From NCBI RefSeq assembly GCF_050947335.1, contig NW_027473314.1, forward strand, positions 2,852,001-2,916,000: DNA of 64,000 nt. Direction: 5' to 3'. This document shows, in pieces, positions 30,590 to 47,749 of this stretch. A program made the translations under genes and the position numbers. Origin of the DNA: Megachile rotundata. Taxonomy: Eukaryota > Arthropoda > Insecta > Hymenoptera > Megachilidae. Under the pieces are notes generated by a model that saw only the letters and a program-made list of their open reading frames with translations, ran no database searches and was not told the DNA's origin. Every line of letters starts with the position of its first letter. Positions within the stretch are counted from its first letter, which is position 1.

Positions 30590-30981
30590 TCACAATCATA
30601 CAATCGCAATCAAAGAATCACAATCATACGATCGCAATCATACAATCACAATCATACAATCACAATCATACAATCACAATCATACAATCACAATCATAAA
30701 ATCACAATCATACAATCACAATCATACAATCACAGTCATACAATCACAATCATACAATCACAGTCATACAATCACAATCATACAGTCACAATCATACAAT
30801 CACAATCATACAATCACAATCATTCAATCACAATCATACAATCACAATCATACAATCACAACCATACAATCACAATCATACAATCACAATCATACAATCA
30901 CAATCATACAATCACAGTCATACAATCACAATCATACAATCACAATCATACAATCACAATCATACAATCACAATCATACAA

Positions 30982-33900
30982 TCGCAATCATACAATCACA
31001 AACATACAGAAACAATCATACAATCACTATCATACAATCACAATCATACAATCACAATCATACAATCACAATCATACAATCACAATCATACAGTCACAAT
31101 CATACAGTCACAATCATGCAATCACAATCATACAATCACAATCATACAATCGCAATCATACAATCGCAATCATACAATCCCAATCATACAATCGCAATCA
31201 TACAATCACAACCATACAATCACAATCATACAATCACAATCATACAATCACAATCATACAATCACAGTCATACAATCACAGTCATACAATCACAATCATA
31301 CAGTCACAATCATACAATCACAATCATACAATCACAATCATACAATCACAGTCATACAATCACAATCATACAATCACAATCATACAATCACAATCATACA
31401 ATCACAGTCATACAATCACAATCATACAATCACAGTCATACAATCACAATCATACAGTCACAATCATACAATCACAATCATACAATCACAATCATACAAT
31501 CACAATCATACAATCACAATCATACAATCACAATCATACAGTCACAATCATGCAATCACAATCATACAATCACAATCATACAATCACAATCATACAGTCA
31601 CAATCATGCAATCACAATCATACAATCACAATCATACAATCACAGTCATACAATCACAATCATACAATCACAATCATACAATCACAATCATACAATCACA
31701 ATCATACAATCACAGTCATACAATCACAATCATACAATCACAGTCATACAATCACAATCATACAGTCACAATCATACAATCACAATCAGACAATCACAAT
31801 CATACAATCGCAATCAAAGAATCACAATCATACAATCACAATCATACAAGGACAATCATACAATCACAATCATACAGTCACAATCATACAATCGCAATCA
31901 CACAACCACAATCTTACAATCACAATCATACGATCATAATCATACAATCACAATCATACAATCACAATCATACAATCACAATCATGCAATCAAAATCATA
32001 CAATCACAATCACACAATCACAATCATACAATCACAATCATACAATCATAATCATAAAATCACAATCATAAAATGACAATCATACAATCACAATCATACA
32101 GTCACAGTCATACAATCGCAATCACACAATCACAATCTTACAATCACAATCATACGATCACAATCATACAATCACAATCATACAATCACAATCATACAAT
32201 CACAATCATACAATCACAATCATACAATCACAATCATACCATCACAATCATACAATCACCATCATACAATCACAATCATACAATCACAATCATACAATCA
32301 CAATCATACAATCACAATCATACAATCACAATCATACAATCGCAATCAAAGAATCACAATCATACGATCACAATCATACAATCACAATCATAAAATCACA
32401 ATCATACAATCACAATCATACAATCACAATCATACAATTACTATCATACAATCACAATCATACAATCACAATCATACAATCACAATCATAAAATCGCAAT
32501 CATACAATTGCAATCATACAATCACAAACATACAGAAACAATCATACAATCACTATCATACAATCACAATCATACAATCACAATCATACAATCACAATCA
32601 TACAATCACAATCATACAATCCCAATCATACAATCACAATCATACAGTCACAATCATGCAATCACAATCATACAATCACAATCATACAATCACAATCATA
32701 CAATCACAATCATACAATCACAATCAGACAATCACAATCATACAATCACAATCATACAATCACAATCATACAGTCACAATCATACAATCGCAATCACACA
32801 ACCACAATCTTACAATCACAATCATACGATCATAATCATACAATCACAATCATACAATCACAATCATACAATCAAAATCATACAATCACAATCACACAAT
32901 CACAATCATACAATCACAATCATACAATCATAATCATACAATCACAATCATAAAATGACAATCATACAATCACAATCATACAGTCACAGTCATACAATCG
33001 CAATCACACAATCACAATCTTACAATCACAATCATACGAGCACAATCATACAATCACAATCATACAATCACAATCATACAATCACAGTCATACAATCACA
33101 ATCATACAATCACAGTCATACAATCACAGTCATACAATCACAATCATACAATCACAATCATACAATCACAATCATACAATCACAATCATACAATCACAAT
33201 CATACAATCACAGTCATACAATCACAATCATACATTCACAGTCATACAATCACAATCATACAGTCACAATCATGCAGTCACAATCATACAATCACAATCA
33301 TACAATCACAATCATACAATCACAATCATACAATCACAATCATACAATCAAAATCATACAATCACAATCACACAATCACAATCTTACAATCACAATCATA
33401 CAATCATAATCATACAATCACAATCATAAAATGACAATCATACAATCACAATCATACAGTCACAGTCATACAATCGCAATCACACAATCACAATCTTACA
33501 ATCACAATCATACGAGCACAATCATACAATCACAATCATACAATCACAATCATACAATCACAATCATACAATCACAATCATACAATCACAATCATACTAT
33601 CACAATCATACAATCACCATCATACAATCACAATCATACAATCACAATCATACAATCACAATCATACAATCACAATCATACAATTACTATCATACAATCA
33701 CAATCATACAATCACAATCATACAATCACAATCATACAATCACAATCATACAATCGCAATCATACAATTGCAATCATACAATCACAAACATACAGAAACA
33801 ATCATACAATCACTATCATACAATCACAATCATACAATCACAATCATACAATCACAATCATACAATCACAATCATACAATCACAATCATACAATCCCAAT

Positions 33901-36900
33901 CATACAATCACAATCATACAGTCACAATCATGCAATCACAATCATACAATCACAATCATACAATCACAATCACACAATCACAATCATACAATCACAATCA
34001 TACAATCACAATCATACAATCACAATCATACAATCACAATCATACAATCACAATCATACAATCACAATCATACAATCACAATCATACAATCACAATCATA
34101 CAAGGACAATCATGCAATCACAATCATACAGTCACAATCATACAATCGCAATCACACAACCACAATCTTACAATCACAATCATACGATCATAATCATACA
34201 ATCACAATCATACAATCACAATCATACAATCACAATCATACAATCACAATCATACCATCACATTCATACAATCACCATCATACAATCACAATCATACAAT
34301 CACAATCATACAATCACAATCATACAATCACAATCATACAATCACAATCATACAATCACAATCATACAATCACAATCAAACAATCGCAATCAAAGAATCA
34401 CAATCATACGATCACAATCATACAATCACAATCATACAATCACAATCATACAACCAAAATCATACAATCACAATCATACAATCACAATCATACAATCACA
34501 ATCATACAATCGCAATCAAAGAATCACAATCATACGATCACAATCATACAATCACAATCATACAATCACAATCATACAATCGCAATCATACAATCACAAT
34601 CATACAATTACTATCATACAATCACAATCACTCAATCGCAATCATAATATCACAATCTCACAATCACGATCATACAATCACAATCTCACAATCACAATCA
34701 CACAATCACAATCATACAATCACAATCATACAGTCATAATCATACAATCGCAATCATGCAATCACAATCATACAATAACAATCATACGATCACGATCATA
34801 CAATCACAATCATACAATCACAATCAAACAGTCAGAATCATACAATCACAATCATACAATCACGATCATACAATCACAATCATACAATCACAATCTTAGA
34901 ATCACAATCATACAATCACAATCATACAATCGCAATAAAAGAATCACAGTCATACAATCACAATCATACAATCACAATCATACATTCACAATCATACAAT
35001 CACAATCATACAATCACAATCATACAATCACAATCATACAATCGCAATCAAAGAATCACAATCATACGATCACAATCATAAAATCACAATCATACAATCA
35101 CAATCATACAATCACAATCATACAATCACAATCATACAATCACAATCATACGATCACAATCATACAATTACTATCATACAATCACAATCATGCAATTGCA
35201 ATCATGCAATCACAATCATACAGAAACAATCATACAATCACTATCATACAATCGCAATCATACAATCACAATCATACCATCGCAATCATACAATCACAAT
35301 CATACAATCAAAATCATACAATCACAATCAAACAGTCAGAATCATACAATCACAATCATACAATCACGATCATACAATCACGATCATACAATCACGATCA
35401 TACAATCACGATCATAACATCACAATCATACAATCACAGTCATACAATTACAATCATACAATCACAATCATACAATCATAATCACAAAATCACAATCATA
35501 CAATCACAATCATACAATCACAACCATACAATCACAATCATACAATCACAATCATACAATCACAATCATACAATCACAATCATACAATCACAGTCATACA
35601 ATTACAATCATACAATCACAATCATACAATCACAATCATACAATCACAATCATACAATCACAATCATACAATCACAGTCATACAATCACAATCATACAAT
35701 CACAGTCATACAATCACAATCATACAGTCACAATCATACAGTCACAATCATACAATCACAATCATACAATCACAATCATACAATCACAATCATAGAATCA
35801 CAATCATACAATCACAATCATACAATCGCAATAAAAGAATCACAATCATACAATCACAATCATACAATCACAATCATACAATCACAATCATACAATCACA
35901 ATCATACAATCACAATCATACAATCACAATCATACAATCACAATCTCACAGTCACAATCATACAGTCACAATCATACAATCACAATCATAGAATCACAAT
36001 CATACAATCACAATCATACAATGACAATCATACAATCGCAATCAAAGAATCACAATCATACAATCACAATCATACAAGGACAATCATTCAAATCACAATC
36101 ATACAGTCACAATCATACAATCACAATCATAGAATCACAATCATACAGTCACAATCATACAATCGCAATAAAAGAATCACAATCATACAATCACAATCAT
36201 ACAATCACAATCATACAATCACAATCATACAATCACAATCATACAATCACAATCATACAATCACAATCATACAATCACAATCATACAATCACAATCTCAC
36301 AGTCACAATCATACAGTCACAATCATACAATCACAATCATAGAATCACAATCATACAATCACAATCATACAATGACAATCATACAATCACAATCATATAA
36401 TCACAATCATACAATCACAATCATACAATCACAATCATACAATCACAATCATACAATCACAATCACACAATCACAATCATACATTCACAATCATGAAATC
36501 ACAATCATGCAATCACAATCATACAATCACAATCATACAATCACAATCATACAATCACAATCATACAATCACAATCATACAATCACAATCATACAATCAC
36601 AATCATACAATCACAATCACACAATCACAATCGTACAATCACAATCATACAATCACAATCATAGAATCACAATCATACAATCACAGTCATACAATCACAA
36701 TCATACAATCACAATCATACAATCGCAATCATACAATCGCAATCATACAATCGCAATCATACAATCGCAATCATACAATCGCAATCAAAGAATCACAATC
36801 ATACGATCACAATCATACAATCACAATCATACAATCACAATCATACAATCGCAATCATACAATCACAATCATACAATTACTATCATACAATCACAATCAT

Positions 36901-37520
36901 TCAATCGCAATCATACAATCACAATCTCACAATCACGATCATACAACCACGATCATACAATCACGATCATACAATCACAATCTCACAATCACAATCACAC
37001 AATCACAATCATACAATCACAATCATACAATCATAATCATACAATCGCAATCATGCAATCACAATCATACAGAAACAATCATACAATCACTATCATACAA
37101 TCACAATCATACAATCACAATCATACCATCACAATCATACAATCACAATCATGCAATCACAATCATACAATCACAATCATACAATCACAATCATACAATC
37201 ACAATCATACAATCACAGTCATACAATCACAATCATACAATCACAATCATAAAATCACAATCATACAATCACAATCATACAGTCACAATCATACAATCAC
37301 AATCATACAATCACAATCATACAATCACAATCATAGAATCACAATCATACAATCGCAATCATACAATCACAATCATACAATCACAATCATACAATCACAA
37401 TCATAAAATCACAATCATACAATCACAATCATACAATCACAATCATACAATTACTATCATACAATCACAATCATACAATCACAATCATACAATCACAATC
37501 ATAAAATCGCAATCATACAA
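30982..37520 (+). repeat. Higher-order unit U1 (6.54 kb)
   Basis: This is the most complete of the large units. The cut point is chosen at the CACAAACATACAG landmark (30997), which recurs at each unit start; it is not a biological boundary. Landmarks in order are block F at 31116-32076, ATGACAATC markers at 32073, 32955 and 33431, CAACCAAAATC at 34451, TAATATC at 34645, CATGCAATTGC at about 35190, four CACGATC units from about 35364, the +1-bp slip at 36087, CATGAAATC at 36493 and CATTCAATCGC at 36898. U2 repeats these landmarks after 6,539 bp at the start and 6,161 bp at the end, because U2 lost units inside the marker region. The 30590-30981 lead-in is also shared with U0. Confidence 0.88.
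36087..36092 (+). other. +1-bp phase slip, copy 1
   Basis: TTCAAATCAC replaces the usual TTCAATCAC type of unit, so one unit is 15 bp long. ACAAGGACAATCA lies just upstream and CAGTCACAATC just downstream. Anchors spaced across this point are 1 bp off a multiple of 14, while all anchors compared to its left are in phase. Downstream the landmarks CATAGAATC, CAGTC and CGCAATAAAAGAATC follow. Confidence 0.92.
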
Positions 37521-40500
37521 TTGCAATCATACAATCACAAACATACAGAAACAATCATACAATCACTATCATACAATCACAATCATACAATCACAATCAT
37601 ACAATCACAATCATACAATCACAATCATACAGTCACAATCATACAGTCACAATCATGCAATCACAATCATACAATCACAATCATACAATCACAATCATAC
37701 AATCGCAATCATACAATCCCAATCATACAATCGCAATCATACAATCACAACCATACAATCACAATCATACAATCACAATCATACAATCACAATCATACAA
37801 TCACAGTCATACAATCACAGTCATACAATCACAATCATACAGTCACAATCATACAATCACAATCATACAATCACAATCATACAATCACAGTCATACAATC
37901 ACAATCATACAATCACAATCATACAATCACAATCATACAATCACAGTCATACAATCACAATCATACAATCACAGTCATACAATCACAATCATACAGTCAC
38001 AATCATACAATCACAATCATACAATCACAATCATACAATCACAATCATACAATCACAATCATACAATCACAATCATACAGTCACAATCATGCAATCACAA
38101 TCATACAATCACAATCATACAATCACAATCATACAGTCACAATCATGCAATCACAATCATACAATCACAATCATACAATCACAGTCATACAATCACAATC
38201 ATACAATCACAATCATACAATCACAATCATACAATCACAATCATACAATCACAGTCATACAATCACAATCATACAATCACAGTCATACAATCACAATCAT
38301 ACAGTCACAATCATACAATCACAATCAGACAATCACAATCATACAATCGCAATCAAAGAATCACAATCATACAATCACAATCATACAAGGACAATCATAC
38401 AATCACAATCATACAGTCACAATCATACAATCGCAATCACACAACCACAATCTTACAATCACAATCATACGATCATAATCATACAATCACAATCATACAA
38501 TCACAATCATACAATCACAATCATGCAATCAAAATCATACAATCACAATCACACAATCACAATCATACAATCACAATCATACAATCATAATCATAAAATC
38601 ACAATCATAAAATGACAATCATACAATCACAATCATACAGTCACAGTCATACAATCGCAATCACACAATCACAATCTTACAATCACAATCATACGATCAC
38701 AATCATACAATCACAATCATACAATCACAATCATACAATCACAATCATACAATCACAATCATACAATCACAATCATACCATCACAATCATACAATCACCA
38801 TCATACAATCACAATCATACAATCACAATCATACAATCACAATCATACAATCACAATCATACAATCACAATCATACAATCGCAATCAAAGAATCACAATC
38901 ATACGATCACAATCATACAATCACAATCATAAAATCACAATCATACAATCACAATCATACAATCACAATCATACAATTACTATCATACAATCACAATCAT
39001 ACAATCACAATCATACAATCACAATCATAAAATCGCAATCATACAATTGCAATCATACAATCACAAACATACAGAAACAATCATACAATCACTATCATAC
39101 AATCACAATCATACAATCACAATCATACAATCACAATCATACAATCACAATCATACAATCCCAATCATACAATCACAATCATACAGTCACAATCATGCAA
39201 TCACAATCATTCAATCACAATCATACAATCACAATCATACAATCACAATCATACAATCACAATCATACAATCACAATCAGACAATCACAATCATACAATC
39301 ACAATCATACAATCACAATCATACAGTCACAATCATACAATCACAATCATACAATCACAATCATACAATCACAATCATACAATCACAATCATACAATCAC
39401 AGTCATACAATCACAATCATACATTCACAGTCATACAATCACAATCATACAGTCACAATCATGCAGTCACAATCATACAATCACAATCATACAATCACAA
39501 TCATACAATCACAATCATACAATCACAATCATACAATCACAATCATACAATCAAAATCATACAATCACAATCACACAATCACAATCTTACAATCACAATC
39601 ATACAATCATAATCATACAATCACAATCATAAAATGACAATCATACAATCACAATCATACAGTCACAGTCATACAATCGCAATCACACAATCACAATCTT
39701 ACAATCACAATCATACGAGCACAATCATACAATCACAATCATACAATCACAATCATACAATCACAATCATACAATCACAATCATACAATCACAATCATAC
39801 TATCACAATCATACAATCACCATCATACAATCACAATCATACAATCACAATCATACAATCACAATCATACAATCACAATCATACAATTACTATCATACAA
39901 TCACAATCATACAATCACAATCATACAATCACAATCATACAATCACAATCATACAATCGCAATCATACAATTGCAATCATACAATCACAAACATACAGAA
40001 ACAATCATACAATCACTATCATACAATCACAATCATACAATCACAATCATACAATCACAATCATACAATCACAATCATACAATCACAATCATACAATCCC
40101 AATCATACAATCACAATCATACAGTCACAATCATGCAATCACAATCATACAATCACAATCATACAATCACAATCACACAATCACAATCATACAATCACAA
40201 TCATACAATCACAATCATACAATCACAATCATACAATCACAATCATACAATCACAATCATACAATCACAATCATACAATCACAATCATACAAGGACAATC
40301 ATGCAATCACAATCATACAGTCACAATCATACAATCGCAATCACACAACCACAATCTTACAATCACAATCATACGATCATAATCATACAATCACAATCAT
40401 ACAATCACAATCATACAATCACAATCATACAATCACAATCATACCATCACATTCATACAATCACCATCATACAATCACAATCATACAATCACAATCATAC

Positions 40501-43500
40501 AATCACAATCATACAATCACAATCATACAATCACAATCATACAATCACAATCATACAATCACAATCAAACAATCGCAATCAAAGAATCACAATCATACGA
40601 TCACAATCATACAATCACAATCATACAATCACAATCATACAACCAAAATCATACAATCACAATCATACAATCACAATCATACAATCACAATCATACAATC
40701 GCAATCAAAGAATCACAATCATACGATCACAATCATACAATCACAATCATACAATCACAATCATACAATCGCAATCATACAATCACAATCATACAATTAC
40801 TATCATACAATCACAATCACTCAATCGCAATCATAATATCACAATCTCACAATCACGATCATACAATCACAATCTCACAATCACAATCACACAATCACAA
40901 TCATACAATCACAATCATACAGTCATAATCATACAATCGCAATCATGCAATCACAATCATACAATAACAATCATACGATCACGATCATACAATCACAATC
41001 ATACAATCACAATCAAACAGTCAGAATCATACAATCACAATCATACAATCACGATCATACAATCACAATCATACAATCACAATCTTAGAATCACAATCAT
41101 ACAATCACAATCATACAATCGCAATAAAAGAATCACAGTCATACAATCACAATCATACAATCACAATCATACATTCACAATCATACAATCACAATCATAC
41201 AATCACAATCATACAATCACAATCATACAATCGCAATCAAAGAATCACAATCATACGATCACAATCATAAAATCACAATCATACAATCACAATCATACAA
41301 TCACAATCATACAATCACAATCATACGATCACAATCATACAATTACTATCATACAATCACAATCATGCAATTGCAATCATGCAATCACAATCATACAGAA
41401 ACAATCATACAATCACTATCATACAATCGCAATCATACAATCACAATCATACCATCGCAATCATACAATCACAATCATACAATCAAAATCATACAATCAC
41501 AATCAAACAGTCAGAATCATACAATCACAATCATACAATCACGATCATACAATCACGATCATACAATCACGATCATACAATCACGATCATAACATCACAA
41601 TCATACAATCACAGTCATACAATTACAATCATACAATCACAATCATACAATCATAATCACAAAATCACAATCATACAATCACAATCATACAATCACAACC
41701 ATACAATCACAATCATACAATCACAATCATACAATCACAATCATACAATCACAATCATACAATCACAGTCATACAATTACAATCATACAATCACAATCAT
41801 ACAATCACAATCATACAATCACAATCATACAATCACAATCATACAATCACAGTCATACAATCACAATCATACAATCACAGTCATACAATCACAATCATAC
41901 AGTCACAATCATACAGTCACAATCATACAATCACAATCATACAATCACAATCATACAATCACAATCATAGAATCACAATCATACAATCACAATCATACAA
42001 TCGCAATAAAAGAATCACAATCATACAATCACAATCATACAATCACAATCATACAATCACAATCATACAATCACAATCATACAATCACAATCATACAATC
42101 ACAATCATACAATCACAATCTCACAGTCACAATCATACAGTCACAATCATACAATCACAATCATAGAATCACAATCATACAATCACAATCATACAATGAC
42201 AATCATACAATCGCAATCAAAGAATCACAATCATACAATCACAATCATACAAGGACAATCATTCAAATCACAATCATACAGTCACAATCATACAATCACA
42301 ATCATAGAATCACAATCATACAGTCACAATCATACAATCGCAATAAAAGAATCACAATCATACAATCACAATCATACAATCACAATCATACAATCACAAT
42401 CATACAATCACAATCATACAATCACAATCATACAATCACAATCATACAATCACAATCTCACAGTCACAATCATACAGTCACAATCATACAATCACAATCA
42501 TAGAATCACAATCATACAATCACAATCATACAATGACAATCATACAATCACAATCATATAATCACAATCATACAATCACAATCATACAATCACAATCATA
42601 CAATCACAATCATACAATCACAATCACACAATCACAATCATACATTCACAATCATGAAATCACAATCATGCAATCACAATCATACAATCACAATCATACA
42701 ATCACAATCATACAATCACAATCATACAATCACAATCATACAATCACAATCATACAATCACAATCATACAATCACAATCACACAATCACAATCGTACAAT
42801 CACAATCATACAATCACAATCATAGAATCACAATCATACAATCACAGTCATACAATCACAATCATACAATCACAATCATACAATCGCAATCATACAATCG
42901 CAATCATACAATCGCAATCATACAATCGCAATCATACAATCGCAATCAAAGAATCACAATCATACGATCACAATCATACAATCACAATCATACAATCACA
43001 ATCATACAATCGCAATCATACAATCACAATCATACAATTACTATCATACAATCACAATCATTCAATCGCAATCATACAATCACAATCTCACAATCACGAT
43101 CATACAACCACGATCATACAATCACGATCATACAATCACAATCTCACAATCACAATCACACAATCACAATCATACAATCACAATCATACAATCATAATCA
43201 TACAATCGCAATCATGCAATCACAATCATACAGAAACAATCATACAATCACTATCATACAATCACAATCATACAATCACAATCATACCATCACAATCATA
43301 CAATCACAATCATGCAATCACAATCATACAATCACAATCATACAATCACAATCATACAATCACAATCATACAATCACAGTCATACAATCACAATCATACA
43401 ATCACAATCATAAAATCACAATCATACAATCACAATCATACAGTCACAATCATACAATCACAATCATACAATCACAATCATACAATCACAATCATAGAAT

Positions 43501-43681
43501 CACAATCATACAATCGCAATCATACAATCACAATCATACAATCACAATCATACAATCACAATCATAAAATCACAATCATACAATCACAATCATACAATCA
43601 CAATCATACAATTACTATCATACAATCACAATCATACAATCACAATCATACAATCACAATCATAAAATCGCAATCATACAA
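37521..43681 (+). repeat. Higher-order unit U2 (6.16 kb)
   Basis: U2 directly follows U1 and repeats its landmarks: block F at 37655-38615, ATGACAATC at 38612 and 39634 (one marker fewer than U1), CAACCAAAATC at 40640, CATGCAATTGC at about 41365, four CACGATC units, the +1-bp slip at 42262, CATGAAATC at 42654 and CATTCAATCGC at 43059. Offsets from U1 run 6539, 6203, 6189, 6175 and 6161. Each equals a multiple of 14 before the slip site and a multiple plus 1 across it, exactly as expected. TACATTCACAGTC near 39421 aligns with 33234 in U1. Confidence 0.88.
42262..42267 (+). other. +1-bp phase slip, copy 2
   Basis: Same TTCAAATC insertion and flanks as at 36087; the distance is 6,175 bp, that is 441 units plus 1 bp. 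It lies in U2. Confidence 0.92.
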
Positions 43682-43914
43682 TTGCAATCATACAATCACA
43701 AACATACAGAAACAATCATACAATCACTATCATACAATCACAATCATACAATCACAATCATACAATCACAATCATACAATCACAATCATACAATCCCAAT
43801 CATACAATCACAATCATACAGTCACAATCATGCAATCACAATCATACAATCACAATCATACAATCACAATCATACAATCACAATCATACAATCACAATCA
43901 TACAATCACAATCA

Positions 43915-43949
43915 GACAATCACAATCATACAATCACAATCATACAATC
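43915..43949. other. Recombination or deletion junction in U3
   Basis: Left of this interval the sequence aligns with U2 at offset 4635 (CAGACAATC at 43913, matching 39278). Right of it, it aligns with U2 at offset 3851 (CCCAATC at 43949, matching 40098). The interval itself is consensus, so the exact crossover cannot be placed more finely. The 784-bp difference is 56 whole units, so the 14-bp phase is undisturbed, as expected for unequal exchange or replication slippage between aligned units. Support rests on the variant order on each side. Confidence 0.8.
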
Positions 43950-46112
43950 CCAATCATACAATCACAATCATACAGTCACAATCATGCAATCACAATCATA
44001 CAATCACAATCATACAATCACAATCACACAATCACAATCATACAATCACAATCATACAATCACAATCATACAATCACAATCATACAATCACAATCATACA
44101 ATCACAATCATACAATCACAATCATACAATCACAATCATACAAGGACAATCATGCAATCACAATCATACAGTCACAATCATACAATCGCAATCACACAAC
44201 CACAATCTTACAATCACAATCATACGATCATAATCATACAATCACAATCATACAATCACAATCATACAATCACAATCATACAATCACAATCATACCATCA
44301 CATTCATACAATCACCATCATACAATCACAATCATACAATCACAATCATACAATCACAATCATACAATCACAATCATACAATCACAATCATACAATCACA
44401 ATCATACAATCACAATCAAACAATCGCAATCAAAGAATCACAATCATACGATCACAATCATACAATCACAATCATACAATCACAATCATACAACCAAAAT
44501 CATACAATCACAATCATACAATCACAATCATACAATCACAATCATACAATCGCAATCAAAGAATCACAATCATACGATCACAATCATACAATCACAATCA
44601 TACAATCACAATCATACAATCGCAATCATACAATCACAATCATACAATTACTATCATACAATCACAATCACTCAATCGCAATCATAATATCACAATCTCA
44701 CAATCACGATCATACAATCACAATCTCACAATCACAATCACACAATCACAATCATACAATCACAATCATACAGTCATAATCATACAATCGCAATCATGCA
44801 ATCACAATCATACAATAACAATCATACGATCACGATCATACAATCACAATCATACAATCACAATCAAACAGTCAGAATCATACAATCACAATCATACAAT
44901 CACGATCATACAATCACAATCATACAATCACAATCTTAGAATCACAATCATACAATCACAATCATACAATCGCAATAAAAGAATCACAGTCATACAATCA
45001 CAATCATACAATCACAATCATACATTCACAATCATACAATCACAATCATACAATCACAATCATACAATCACAATCATACAATCGCAATCAAAGAATCACA
45101 ATCATACGATCACAATCATAAAATCACAATCATACAATCACAATCATACAATCACAATCATACAATCACAATCATACGATCACAATCATACAATTACTAT
45201 CATACAATCACAATCATGCAATTGCAATCATGCAATCACAATCATACAGAAACAATCATACAATCACTATCATACAATCGCAATCATACAATCACAATCA
45301 TACCATCGCAATCATACAATCACAATCATACAATCAAAATCATACAATCACAATCAAACAGTCAGAATCATACAATCACAATCATACAATCACGATCATA
45401 CAATCACGATCATACAATCACGATCATACAATCACGATCATAACATCACAATCATACAATCACAGTCATACAATTACAATCATACAATCACAATCATACA
45501 ATCATAATCACAAAATCACAATCATACAATCACAATCATACAATCACAACTATACAATCACAATCATACAATCACAATCATACAATCACAATCATACAAT
45601 CACAATCATACAATCACAGTCATACAATTACAATCATACAATCACAATCATACAATCACAATCATACAATCACAATCATACAATCACAATCATACAATCA
45701 CAGTCATACAATCACAATCATACAATCACAGTCATACAATCACAATCATACAGTCACAATCATACAGTCACAATCATACAATCACAATCATACAATCACA
45801 ATCATACAATCACAATCATAGAATCACAATCATACAATCACAATCATACAATCGCAATAAAAGAATCACAATCATACAATCACAATCATACAATCACAAT
45901 CATACAATCACAATCATACAATCACAATCATACAATCACAATCATACAATCACAATCATACAATCACAATCTCACAGTCACAATCATACAGTCACAATCA
46001 TACAATCACAATCATAGAATCACAATCATACAATCACAATCATACAATGACAATCATACAATCGCAATCAAAGAATCACAATCATACAATCACAATCATA
46101 CAAGGACAATCA

Positions 46113-46118
46113 TTCAAA
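46113..46118 (+). other. +1-bp phase slip, copy 3
   Basis: Same insertion and flanks; 3,851 bp from the previous site (275 units plus 1 bp). It lies in the shortened unit U3. Confidence 0.92.
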
Positions 46119-47749
46119 TCACAATCATACAGTCACAATCATACAATCACAATCATAGAATCACAATCATACAGTCACAATCATACAATCGCAATAAAAG
46201 AATCACAATCATACAATCACAATCATACAATCACAATCATACAATCACAATCATACAATCACAATCATACAATCACAATCATACAATCACAATCATACAA
46301 TCACAATCTCACAGTCACAATCATACAGTCACAATCATACAATCACAATCATAGAATCACAATCATACAATCACAATCATACAATGACAATCATACAATC
46401 ACAATCATATAATCACAATCATACAATCACAATCATACAATCACAATCATACAATCACAATCATACAATCACAATCACACAATCACAATCATACATTCAC
46501 AATCATGAAATCACAATCATGCAATCACAATCATACAATCACAATCATACAATCACAATCATACAATCACAATCATACAATCACAATCATACAATCACAA
46601 TCATACAATCACAATCATACAATCACAATCACACAATCACAATCGTACAATCACAATCATACAATCACAATCATAGAATCACAATCATACAATCACAGTC
46701 ATACAATCACAATCATACAATCACAATCATACAATCACAGTCATACAATCACAATCATACAATCACAATCATAAAATCACAATCATACAATCACAATCAT
46801 ACAGTCACAATCATACAATCACAATCATACAATCACAATCATACAATCACAATCATAGAATCACAATCATACAATCGCAATCATACAATCACAATCATAC
46901 AATCACAATCATACAATCACAATCATAAAATCACAATCATACAATCACAATCATACAATCACAATCATACAATTACTATCATACAATCACAATCATACAA
47001 TCACAATCATACAATCACAATCATAAAATCGCAATCATACAATTGCAATCATACAATCACAAACATACAGAAACAATCATACAATCACTATCATACAATC
47101 ACAATCATACAATCACAATCATACAATCACAATCATACAATCACAATCATACAATCCCAATCATACAATCACAATCATACAGTCACAATCATGCAATCAC
47201 AATCATACAATCACAATCATACAATCACAATCATACAATCACAATCATACAATCACAATCATACAATCACAATCAGACAATCACAATCATACAATCACAA
47301 TCATACAATCACAATCATACAGTCACAATCATACAATCGCAATCACACAACCACAATCTTTCAATCACAATCATACGATCATAATCATACAATCACAATC
47401 ATACAATCACAATCATACAATCAAAATCATACAATCACAATCACACAATCACAATCATACAATCACAATCATACAATCATAATCATACAATCACAATCAT
47501 AAAATGACAATCATACAATCACAATCATACAGTCACAGTCATACAATCGCAATCACACAATCACAATCTTACAATCACAATCATACGAGCACAATCATAC
47601 AATCACAATCATACAATCACAGTCATACAATCACAATCATACAATCACAGTCATACAATCACAGTCATACAATCACAATCATACAATCACAATCATACAA
47701 TCACAATTATACAATCACAATCGTACAATCACAATCATACAATCACAAT

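Larger units (their letters stand above)
43682..47042 (+). repeat. Higher-order unit U3 (3.36 kb, deleted)
   Basis: U3 is short. Its start matches 39047 onward in U2 at offset 4635, up to CAGAC at 43913. From CCCAATC at 43949 it matches U2 at offset 3851. It therefore lacks block F, all ATGACAATC markers and a further 784 bp (56 units). It keeps CAACCAAAATC at 44491, CATGCAATTGC at about 45216, four CACGATC units, the +1-bp slip at 46113 and CATGAAATC at 46505. Its tail lacks 490 bp (35 units), including the CATTCAATCGC module, between two CACAGTC landmarks: 42 bp apart here (46694 and 46736), 532 bp apart in U2 (42843 and 43375). Confidence 0.87.

Noticed and set aside
36010..36020. Perfect SOX-type core (TACAATG) in ACAATGAC units, and C/EBP-like ATTGCAAT in the ATTGC units
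   Set aside because: Single substitutions of the consensus produce these matches by chance, and they are copied along with their blocks. Nothing in the context suggests a regulatory element.
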